From positions 1,767,341 to 1,831,340 of the forward strand of contig CAJINV010000007.1 in assembly GCA_905178155.1 (NCBI GenBank): a stretch of DNA of 64,000 bases, in the 5' to 3' direction. The DNA comes from Amoebophrya sp. A120. Lineage: Eukaryota > Sar > Dinophyceae > Syndiniales > Amoebophryaceae. The position numbers and the translations under genes are program-made. Below, piece after piece: positions 49,401-60,818 of this stretch (the stretch's first letter is position 1; each line of letters starts with the position of its first letter). The notes beneath the pieces are model-generated. The model searched no databases. It was not told the DNA's origin and was given only the letters and a program-made list of their open reading frames with translations.

Positions 49401-52400
49401 CTCGCGGCAAGGTAAAGCAAGATGACGACGCTGTACCAACTCGAACTCAGACGCTGATTGCCACCAGTCCGAAGAGTGGCACTTCGAGAGCGTCCACGTC
49501 TGCGTCTGAGGACACCTCTAGCAAGAAGAACGCGAGCTCAGAAATCCTGCGGCCACGGCGATGTTTCGACGGCGCTGTGAGAACGAAGATGTCGCTGCAG
49601 CAACTAGTGAAGCCTTGGGCGACCGAAGCAGAGCAAGAGAAGCTGTGGGAGCGCGCGGTCGCGTCCGACACAGCCGGCGGGTTGACGATGGATGACATTC
49701 TCCCACCCAGGTGTCTCACCCAGTGCAGCGTGTGCTTTCGAAGTGACTGCATCCGCGGCTTCGTCTGCACGTCTGGGTTGGCTGCAAGATCCATACCACT
49801 ACGCAAAGTTCCAAGGCACAGACGCTCGTCCAACTTGCTGGTCGCTGGCGCAAAGCGCCTCGCCGGGTCCACAGTCGACCTCGCCGCGCAGGTGGGGAAA
49901 CGAGTGCGGCATTCTTTCGGAAGTCGTGCCAGTGATGGTCCGGCGGAAACAAACGCAGCGGCTAAGCGACGCCGGACAAGTACCGGCAGCGTTGGAGACT
50001 ACAAGGAGCAAGAAGAATCTGTAGTGCGAGTAGTTGAGGAAAGCACGACATCGGACGAAGACCAAAATCATCATGCTGACTTTGACACGATGCAGGACAA
50101 AAGGGGCGGCAGGAGGAGAACAAGTTCTCTTCAGCAAGACTCTGCAGGAGCTGCTCCTGCTGACACCAGTAAAACACAAGACTTGATCGAAGTCCAGCCG
50201 GAAGACGACGTAGCGGACGGCAGACTCCTTCACGACGCGCCGTTCTTCGTCTGTTGGGACTGCGCCATGCAGAAGTACATGCTTGGCGGAGAGCAAGAGG
50301 CGGAAACGCTTCTGAAGCCGTTGGAGCCTTGGTTTACGGAGTCACTCCACACCGAGCGCGCGCCGGTTCAGGACCCGCGACTCGTCGTGGGTGTTCATGA
50401 GGAGCACGGGACAGGTAATATCAACAGTGACGAGATGATGAATACTACGACGGCTGGTCGCTTTCCGGCAACGCAAGGAGACGCTGCAGATGACCTCCCG
50501 GCGCCGGACACTTCTGGCGCAGGAGCTACAACAGCAGTAGCAGGACCTTCTTCATCGTCGTCCAAGACCACTGTCAGAACCAGGTACGCCAAAACCGAGG
50601 TGCCTTCGACGGAATACGCGACGCTCGATTTGGTTTTCCACGAGGGCAACACGTATCGGAACCTCCAACACTGGGACCCGTTCGCGATCTACTTTGACCT
50701 CTGGGACCAGAACTACTGGCTACCTTTTTCCGCCGTGGATCTGGTGGGGTCCCGCGAGAAAACGCACTGGTGGGGGAAAGCTGTCCTTGGCCCCCCGCAC
50801 GGCGAGGCGTGGCGGGCCCGGAGGCACACACAAGTGCTGCAGCACTTGAAAAGACAAATCACGGAACTCCGGTCCGGGCAGAGACTGGAAACGCACTGGG
50901 TGGCGAGCCGGGTTTTGGGAAATTTCCTCGTTCTGGGGTTGGAATACCTCCGGCAAATCCAGACATGTTCCGAAGACGAGAAAGTAGCCGCTTTGAAGCA
51001 ATTATCGCACTGGAAAAGAGAGTTGGAATTGAAAACACAGCAAACCGCCACGGCAAACAGTGAGTTGAAAGCTTTGCCAATTCTGTTCTCCGACAGCCGA
51101 CCAGCGATCGTGTGGCAAAAGTTCGAGCACATCGCCGGGAAACTGTTACGGCAAGCACCGGACGGCGCCCGGTTTGCGCTCGCAGCGGCGTTGGACTGTC
51201 TGCCGAACCGCGTCACCGCCTGCTACGTGTTTTTCTTGGTTTTGTTCCCGCCGACATCTTCCGCCGGCAACCAGAAAAGCCTGGCTCCGATGGTGAGACT
51301 GGACGGGAATGTGGGGAAGGTGAGGCTAAATGCCGTGCTGGAATGGAACGAAAGAAACCGACTCCCTGCGATCTTGGAGGATGATCTGATGCCCGATGAT
51401 TTAAACACGTCTGCGGGAGCATTTCTTGGCTCAGACACTGCGGTGGATGTATCCTCTCAGCTGCCGGGGGGCGGGAGACAGATCGAGCTCGAAGATGATC
51501 TCGCAGTTGCCGAATTCGAATACGGGACGAGTGATATTACTCCACCAGGAGCAACATCGACAGCCAAAAAGAAGCGCGATTACCACCGGCCCGAGCACGT
51601 CCATGGAGCGCACGGCTGGCATGCGAGGCAAAAGGGGAGAAGCGTTGATGTTCAGGGGAACATCGCGACGAAGCTAGTGGGCAAGGCAGGCGAGAATTCA
51701 GATTCGGATGTGATCGCCATCGCCGATCATCATTGTTTGCCGTTACCGCTCGGAAGCGTGAAGCAGGACTGCGCGATCGTTCCGGATTGGTACTGGACCC
51801 TGGACATCTTCGACGTGAATGAGGAACAAGCTGGAGCAGGACACTATCCCGGCCGCGAAATGATCGAAGACGACCAAGCAGTGAACTTGTTCTACGGGGA
51901 AAATAGCAAAGGGACGACGAGCCAATTGCAGTTATACAACAACGAGCATGACAACTACGACCTTTCCTCGTCGGCTTCCTCGTTTTCTGAAGACGAAGGA
52001 CTGCTGGCGGATGAGTCATCTTTTCAGGATGGCCTAGTTGCCTCTGAGTCGGACGCTGCGCCTGCGGATAACAATAAGAATTATGCGTCGTCATCTTCAT
52101 CCGCGTCTACTTCTTCGAGAAACATGGGAAATGTAGACCGATATCAAAATAACCGGCACCCAGCGCTGCAAATGCAAGAATACAAAAACCAAAGCAAAAA
52201 TTTTCGTGAAGGACGACACAGAGCGACAACTCCGAGGGGGGAAGATGAAGGTGGTGACACAGAAACTCTAGGCGCAGCAGGGGGCCTGGAAAACAAGGAG
52301 CAGGATCACACAGAACCACAACTTCTTCCGGCTGCGTTGGACGCGTTCTACTTCGAAATTGAAGTTGTTAAGGCGAGGCACAATGCCGGGGGGCGGAATG

Positions 52401-55400
52401 CTGCTGAAATGGATCAACAATCTTCCGCTACAACAGGTCGAGACGAAGATAGGGACAGACACCACCACCATCGGCAACATTCCAGTGTGGCCAAGGATCG
52501 GCGGAAATTGTCCACGAAAAACGATGAGAGCGCGACTTCTGGCCCGTCTCAACAAGCTGGGGGACTCCTGGACCGTTTCATGAGCGGTGCGTTCTTCGGC
52601 GCCGGAAAGAACACGGAAGGAGAGCATAACTCAGCGATGGTCCTCTCTTCCGGTACCGACGAAGTAGATGGTGCCACTTCCGGCTCAGGATCTACGCTCA
52701 GTCCCGGCCCTTGCTTCGGCTTCACTTGCTTTGATCCCTGGGACCCGAAAAACCAGGTTCCAGAACATCCGAAAGAATTCGACCAGTACACGGTGCTTGC
52801 CGGGTTCGGTTCCTCAACATCTCCAGATGGACAATCAGAAGCAGGACCACCGCGACCACGTAGATGCGCAACGGTCTGGGAAAGCAACGACAAGGACCCA
52901 GCAAGTCTGTTCTTCGCGACGAGATCTCCTCTGGAAGCGAAGACAACGACAGGTAAAAGTTGGTCGGCTGAGGAAAATCTGCAAGTAGGAGATCGGGTTG
53001 GGTTGCTGCTTGGGAGGAAAACCGCAGACAGCCCCTGGTCGCTCGGGCTCTTCGTGAATGGGAAACCGATTTTGTTCAGCAAAAAGACTAAGACGACAGG
53101 TGGAAGGAGTAGAACTACATCTTCACGGCAAGGTACAATAGATAACGCAGATGAAGAGGATGATCATGATGAAAAGCAAAATGATGCTGATGATCCAGAA
53201 ACGCATTTGGTCACCGTTCTTCCGACCGCGGACCTGATCGAAGAGGGCGTGTTCCCCTTTGTCCACCTGGGCGGGTCGAACCTCCGGACGGTCAAACTCA
53301 TAACGGAACTCAGCGACTACAAGGCCTGTCCCTACTTTTTCACCGGAACCGACGGCGCCTTCAACAAAGGACGGATTAGGCCTTTTTTGAACAACAAAGC
53401 GGGTAGCTCTCTCTGCAGCGGATTTTTACCGTTCGCGGCTACAGCAGGAGTGAAGTTCTTTGCGAAGGAGGTGGACGCGGTGGGTTCTCCGGTGTTGAAA
53501 AAAGACCCTCGTCGCGGCGGCCAAAAAAACCGCGCAGGGCAGGAAGTGTTTCCAGACGAGGTCTACCACGAAGCTGACGTGAGAGTAACTGGTGGCAGTG
53601 TAAGTACGTCGCCTGCTCCGACAAAGCGGAACAAACCGGCCCTGTGTGTCGTTGGAAACGGCCCGCTCATAGCACCCACTGCTCCTCCTCCTGCATCAGA
53701 CGGCACTGAAAACGGAAATGGCAAACAGGCATTCCGCTTCTTCGAGGTACAGGTGGATGTTGCAGTAGCTTCCACTTCTAGCACGACTGTGGAGCAATCA
53801 TCAACCATGACGAGCAAACACCCCGCTCCTGTCCAGCTTGCCCTCGCTCTCACGACGTCTGATCCGACAAAGGTTGTGAGCGCAGCCTACGATCTTAAGG
53901 CATCAACGGCTTGGATCGCAAAATTTACCGAGTTCGGAGTAGACTTCGTATCGCCTCCACCTGCTGTCGGAAGTAAAGCAAGCAAATCCACTCCCAGCGT
54001 TGAGAGGTTCTTCGGCGCGCCAGCAGATGTTGATCTTCCATTACGAGCTGGGACGAACAAGAAAAGCGGTCCCACCACTTCCATGCGCTCCTTCGCGCTA
54101 CTACATGACAGAAATAAAGACGAGCTGAGCATTTTTGTTGATCGCTGCTGCTATGGGACGATAGACGGGTTCGGAAAGAACTTTGCGAAAAGCCTCCACG
54201 GCTTGTATCCGGTGGTGGCCGTGCTACAGCAGGACGAGCCGTCTTCAGTCACTTCGACAGCACCAGCTGCCGCAGTGCATCTTCGACTCATCGAACTCCT
54301 CCCGACGGATCCGGTGTTTAACAGGAGAATCAGGCCAACATTGAAATTTGCGAGTGACAGGCCATTCTCGAAGTTCGTGCAACCAGTACCCTCGTCCACC
54401 TCGTCTTCTACCACTCGGCCTGGAGGAATGACCCAGATGGTCCAGTCAGATTTGATTTCGGCTGAAGTCGGCGGGGTGGAAGGAGCAGCAGCGCAGGAGA
54501 ACGGGAGCACTCTCCGAGGTTTTCCCACGCCCGTTGTCGGGGACGGAGCCTTGCCGGCGTGGAGGGTTGTGAAGGGAGATGATCAACAAGAGGACGGAGG
54601 AGAAGCATCGGCAGAAAGTTTAGCGTTCTCTTTTGAAGTAGAAATCGAACGCGTGGACGAGGAAAGACGCAGGGATTTACAGGAGGAACGGCTAAAGGCA
54701 AACGGACAAGGAATGTTGGCGCATTTTGAGGAGGCGAGCGCAGCAGCAGGTGCTGCTGCAGGAGCTGGAAAATTAGCGTCGAAACTGCGCGAGGGGTTGC
54801 ATCGTGCCGCGCTTGACGCGAGAAGTTCTTCACGGGGGACAAACACCTCCTCGGACTTCTACACCAGCAGCAGCGCCGCCGCAGGGCGACCAAGAGGCCG
54901 CGAGCATCAGCAAGATACTTCTGTTGTTCGGAACAAAAAGCGGGGAAGAGGCCTCCTCTCGAGGTTACAAAAGTTTTTCTTCGCTCCGGCGGAGAGGGAA
55001 AGCAGCAAAGAGGACGCTGCTCAACAAGCACTCCACCTTGGTGGTCCGAGCAGTTCCGCTTCCGGTGGAGGCAAGAATCAGGAACAAGAATTTCAATTTT
55101 CAGACATGGAGGCCCGCTTGAAATTTACTTCGTCCCCGATGTATCTTGGCGCAACCCTCTGCAGTCCGCATATGGTCATGAGCACGGATTTTATTTCCGG
55201 AAATTCTGGTGCTACTTCTGTCTCCGCCGCTGCAACGATATACAATTTTTTCTCCTTTGACGGACCGAAGTACGAGTGTCACTTTGGAAGAAGCCAAGAC
55301 TTCCGCACAACCTCCCCCTCCGACTGGGACTGCTTGTCTTTGCAAGAGAAGGACAGACTGCATTTCGTAGCAGAGTTTGACCCGCAGAAGTCGCTTTGGT

Positions 55401-58400
55401 CTTGCTTTCTCTTCGTGAACAATGCTCTGAAAGCCGCCCGGCTGTTTCCGGTTCCGTTACCGGCGACGAAGGGAAGTCCCGACGACGACGACGAGGAGCT
55501 CCAACGCAGAAACGTTGCACCCGCGACCACGCCAGCAGCTCCAACACCACCCCTCTACCCCATTCTAGGTCTGCATCGAAACGGCTACGTCCGAGAAGTT
55601 CGCGTCGTGCAGCCGTCCTACAAAGAGAAGATCGTCCGTGGTGGGTTCAACAAACAAGTTTCGAAATTTCTCAAAAGTGTCGACACGAATAGATTTCTTC
55701 ATCCGGCGCAGGTCGCATCGGCCGATAGCCGTGGCACTAGTCCCGTGTTTGAGTCCATGTTTCCAAATGCCTTGGCCCCCGCGAAGCATGTTCTGCATCC
55801 CAGAGAAAGAAGAGTCGCTTCTGCTGCCGGGCAAGACCTCCGCTTGAGCCGTTCCAGGATAAGTAGCAATAGACCAGAAGCAGAACGACCCGGCGGGGAT
55901 GCAAACAAACACACCGAAGAACATCACCTGCAGTTTTCTCGCGACCGGTCCAGTTTTTTTGCCCGCCACGCTCACCATTCTGGATTGACGATGTTTGCGT
56001 CGCTAAATCCGTTGAAAGTGCACGCCGTTCGCGAAGTGGAGCAAGTTTCCTTTTTGGTTCGGGTTGATGCGGCGCATGAAAAGATGTCCTTGAACACGAT
56101 GCTGGATCAACAAGGTGTGGGTGACGAGGAAGATGACGACGAGGCGCCGAGAAATCCATCCGCAAAAGCGTTCGTCGCAGAAGGTTGGATAGGATTTTGC
56201 CTCGTGAACAAATTTAGCAGGGATGATGTTGAAGAGAAAATGAATATTACTTCGAATTCTTCTACTAGTTGTGCAAGACCACGACGATCCTCACCTGCAG
56301 CTGAGCCGCACCGGCTCGAAGACATTTCCGTCCCTGTTTTCGTGGCGGATCTTGGGGCTGAGTGCTGGCGTTGGAACACTGGCGAAAACTACAGTAAGCC
56401 AACAACCGCGTCGGAGCAAGCGAGCAGAAACAAGCGGTCCCAAGATAAATCCCGTCCATCGACGAAGCCTTCTACTTTTTCGAAGGAACCGTGGAGCGAC
56501 TACTTCGAGGGCGCGCAGAAGCCGGGTGAGGATATCGATGCTGGTGTGAGCATGCGAGTTGGCGACATCCTCCATCTGGAGATCGAGGTGCAAACCGGCG
56601 TCATCGCGGTCTTCCAAAACGACGAGGTCCTGGCGGTTTCCAGACCAGAGTTTATCCCCGCAGAACTCCTCGCGGCGGTGAAGGATCAGACACTTGCGGT
56701 TCATGCGGTGTTCGACCTAAAGCACTCACTAAGCGACGACTTGTCTCTCAATACCATCGTCGGGCGACCGCTTTCGCTTTCCTACACAGACGCGTGCTTA
56801 AGAAGCTTGAAAAGAGAGAACTACACAACTGGAGGACAAGAAGGAGCATCACAACCCGATGAAGATCTCCATCTGGCTTCCTACTTCCCTAAACAGTTCT
56901 CCGAACTCGAGCTCCGCGGCTTTTACGACAAGGGAACGTTTCGCGGTCGTTACGTCCAGTACAGCGACGATGTGCAACAGCCCCCGATCTCCATGTTTAA
57001 GTCCGCCCGGAGGCAGCGCGGGTTTTGTGGCGCTATCGGCGATAACCCGATTCCATTCTACTCTAGTTTGAAAGGTTTGTTTTTCGAGCTACGGGTCGAC
57101 AAAGTCGGCCCGGACGCTCCGGAAGGATTGACACTGGGCGTGACGACAAAAAGCCCGGATGTCCTTCACGACCAAGATGCTCTCTTTCCCGCCGTGATTA
57201 GCGACGAAGTGTTTGACCCCTGTTGGTGCGTCGGGTTCTCCGGGAAATTGTGGCATAGCGGCATTCTGCAGTGGAACGACTTCCCGCAGTGGCACCCCGG
57301 ATCGGAGGTTCGGAAAGGGGATAGAGTTGGGCTCTTGGTTGTGGTGGAGGAAGTAACGGTGGAGGAGTTGGGGACGATTTTACAAATACAACTCCCAGGA
57401 GGCACCACCGCAGGAGTACGAATGGAGCCAACGAGTAGCTCTTTCACTTTCAAAAACAACCAACACGTTCTCGAGCCGGGGCAGCTCTGTTTGATTGTTA
57501 ATCGACGGATAGTCGCCGTTGTGGCCTCGAACTTACCCATCAACCGAGATTTCTTTCCTTTAGTCGATTTGCTCGGAAACTGTGAGGCGGTGACGCTCGT
57601 GACGGGAGGGCTAGAGGATTTATTCTCCGCTAGTCTTCAAAACGTTCAAGATCAAACGACAGCAAGTTCACGCCAGGACGACCAGAAGTTGCTTGAGGCG
57701 GCGCGGGAAGATGTGCTATCCCAGCAGAAAGTGAAAGCACAATCTTCTGGAAATAAGAGAGGCAGTACGACCTCTGTTGCGAGCAAAACTTGGGTTTTGC
57801 CCCTCTCCAGAAAGCTGCAAATCGAGCAAACTGTTGCTGTGCGCTACATCGGGCCCCCAAGGTCCGCGGATAGCAAGCTGATGAAGAAAAAATCTTCAGG
57901 CGCGCGCGAAGATCACGAGTTGCATCAATCAGCAGCCACGAACCAACGCTGTCATGTGATGACTTACAGTCCCGCGGCATTCGACAAAAAACGGAACGCC
58001 GTCGGTTTCGCGGTAAAAGTTGACGAAATGATGGACGACGGGTATAATTTTCATTTTGTTTTTGTATGCTTAGTTCTCGGCTTCGATTTTTCCAACGTCG
58101 AACTGGTATCTCTATCTTCACATTGTCGATCATGATTTTCATTTTTGATTTTGTAGTTACCTCCGAATCAACATTACATGGCATTCGCGAACACGGACAA
58201 GTTGAACAAGTTCCATCGAGCTAAAAGCTGCACTAGCAGACCACATCACTCAGCCAGCATTTATTTCAATCGCCAACACATTTTTTTTACGCACAGTTTC
58301 CACCTGGACGGCTTGACCCTTGGTTTAGTCCAAGAATCTCCGCAGCAGTACGTGAAACGGTCCACCATCCCAGCGACTGCCGATTTGCTGGAAAATTTCA

Positions 58401-59953
58401 CCGGCACTGGATTCGATGGTTGCAGTGTTTGCGCGAACGGGAAGTGGCACGACGACGCGGCGCAGTTCCATCCCGCGGTGGACTTGAAGGAGGGGGATAT
58501 TGTCGCTGTTTTTCTCGCTACAGACAGTGGCACGAAGTTCTTGTCCTGTGAGATCAACGGGGAGGAGGTTCTGGTGCGACCGGCGTCGGCAGAGGAGGAG
58601 GAGGAAGGTGAGGAAAACCAAAAAGCAGGCACCAGTAAGAGCAAGTCAAAAATATCTTCCTCTTCGGCTTCCTCCGCCAGCAAAAGCATTCTGAACGCAA
58701 CCGCCACCCCCGACTATTTCGGCGTGGCCGAGCTTCGCGGAGCGGTGACAAAAATCTCCTTTTTGACACTTGCCCAATACGAGAAGGAAGCGACGAAGAG
58801 AAGTGGTGGGACGAACATGAATTTGAAGCTGTCTGCGGTGGCGAAAGCGAAACGGGCCAAGGAGAAGGCAGATAGCAGGTTTCGGCGCTTGAAGCACTGG
58901 GGAGTGCAGAAAGATGTGGTGGAACTGCTGCAGGCGCGGGGGATGGATATTCGAGCGATGGACGATCAAAAGCGACTGAGTAGGACGCTAAGCGCAGCAG
59001 GTAGGACGGTGAACAACAAAGAACAGCCGTTATTGAGCGATAGTGACAGTGTAAGTAATTCACACGATGAACACGCGGACGCTAACTCACGGGAAGTCGA
59101 TCTGGATGACGTGCTTGCAGAGCACGCGGCTGATAAGAAGCCTTTGTCGGTGCTGGAACAAGAGGACTCTGGATCATCTCCATCATCACGAGCAGATCGG
59201 CCCTCGAGACAACAGGCTGGATTGTTTTACTCCGAGCAGGGTTTGCTCAATGACTCCGAGGGTATCGACGATGTAGATAACGCGCAGCCCACCTCGTTGT
59301 CGTCCGCTTCGGATGATCGCAAAAATCCGCGAGGACGCGCTGTTGATGCTTCTGAAAAACTCAACAGGGACAGAGCAAGGCCACAGGATCATAGCGCATC
59401 TTCAGTGTCAACATCTTCCAGTGCTTTCAGCCCGTCCAGCAGAAGTAGCTCCTCCTCGTCAGCCAGCAGGTTGAGATCGGCGACGAGAAGGCACAACGAC
59501 GAACAGTGGGAGGGCCGTCAAGCAGGACCACCGCGACGCCCTGTCAACGAGAAGAACCGCTCGCACAGGACCAGAACGAGCAGCACGGACAGGAATTATG
59601 TGAGAAATGCTTACGACTTGTCCCACTTTCTGCAATTCGACGAGGAAATTCCACCGGCGGGCGCAGCGCCAGTACTGGGCCATCCGTACGGAGGTGGGAG
59701 CCGAGTCACGGAGCCGTTTTATTCACCGGTTGCGCAAGAAGAATCTTCGGGGAGAAGTCCTCTTCGCCGACGTCGTAATGCCTCCGGGGATCAACACCTT
59801 TCTGCTCCTGGTGCTCGAAAGCTCAAACTCCTGACATCGCCATACATCGAGGAGCCGGCGGGCTTTGCTGGACGGGAAGATGAAAGAGGAAGAGAAGTAG
59901 ATCTAGATCAAGAGGCATCCTTTTCCTCCTCTTGGACCGTGTCTGAGGAGTGA
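43445..59953 (+). CDS. giant CC2D2A-like protein fused to six NHR (neuralized) repeats
   Basis: Exons 43445-58041 and 58297-59953 (one GT-AG intron) give 5417 aa. After a low-complexity start, a C2-like region lies at about 1065-1185 (HAYLIVQIDEVKNVELW). A transglutaminase-like region follows at about 1513-1734 (HDYLPHFLSTF, EHVLLHYALLRS, VRFWEPQSSG), and then the CC2D2A-type C-terminal region at about 2409-2602 (FAIYFDLWDQNYWLPF, RFALAAALDCLPNRVTACYV). That order is typical of CC2D2A, a ciliary transition-zone protein. From about 2966 to 5024 there are six beta-rich units resembling neuralized homology repeats, for example LFFELRVDKVGP, GLTLGVTTKSPD, WCVGFSGKLWHSG and FPLVDLLGNCEAVTLV; SPRY is the related alternative. 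The tail is disordered. The intron placement is supported because it rebuilds VKVDEMMDDGFHLDGLTLG, matching the fifth unit. Confidence 0.85.
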
Positions 59954-60818
59954 TTCTGCCACGACTCTATGCATTCATGTAATTCTAATTGCTGACAATA
60001 ATTCATCTACTTTCAGACCTTTCATCTGTATATTATGCTGATAATGATAAATCTCACTAAATCAATTGCGAAGCAAAACTGCAAGCGCGATTCAAGCAAG
60101 GTATCTACTGGTAAAAACGTCCGTGCCACAAGAATATATGTATCCTCAAAATGACATCAATAGGCTCGTCTGACAAGAAGAATATTGCGTTGTTTAGTAA
60201 TGGGTTGCACGCAAGAAGTTGTTGAAGTGAAAAGTGAAATTGCAGATGGCACGTAACCTTCGAGCAGCTACGTGTTTGTTTGTGTACTAGCCGGGTTGTC
60301 GGTAAGTCTGTCGATACAAGATTCATCACTATCTGTGCATGTTTTATGACATCGGTTCAATATTACCCATAGCTACGCTAATAATACCTGGAGTCGCACC
60401 AGGTAGCACAGATCGGTACTGATGGCTTCGTGCATGTACTATTTGATGCTAACCTTTCGGACGTTGAATTACTTATCTGTGTTTGTTCATTCTCGGTGAT
60501 TGTGGTGCTGAATTCACTCGGTTGTCCTTAAAATAAAAGCAACGCGCGCATCTCTATTTCATCACTAAAAAGGAAGTAATGTCCTCTGTGACGTCGGAAA
60601 AATCATCTTCCAGGAGGACCATTCTGGACGAAAACCCAAATTGTCACAAATTTAAAACCTCCTATACTTGTTTCCTGCTGGTATTTCCACTTCTTGTCTT
60701 CAAAGAAGATTGAGCAGTTTTCCATATTTTCCGACTGTTGCTCTTACTGTTTCTTTAAGCAATAGTACAGCACGAACAGCATCATCTTCAGCGCAACTTG
60801 CACGAACAAAAACAAAAA
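59954..60818. other. intergenic region, no gene seen
   Basis: About 865 AT-richer bases between the giant gene and the GH8 gene, with no open frame of note. The final part is the leader of the GH8 gene, whose ATG at 60819 follows an A-rich run. Confidence 0.5.

Noticed and set aside
58013-58156. Alternative intron in the giant gene (GT 58013 to AG 58156)
   Set aside because: It keeps phase but deletes the VKVDEMMDDG segment that parallels the other NHR-like units; GT 58042 to AG 58296 also keeps phase and rebuilds the unit.
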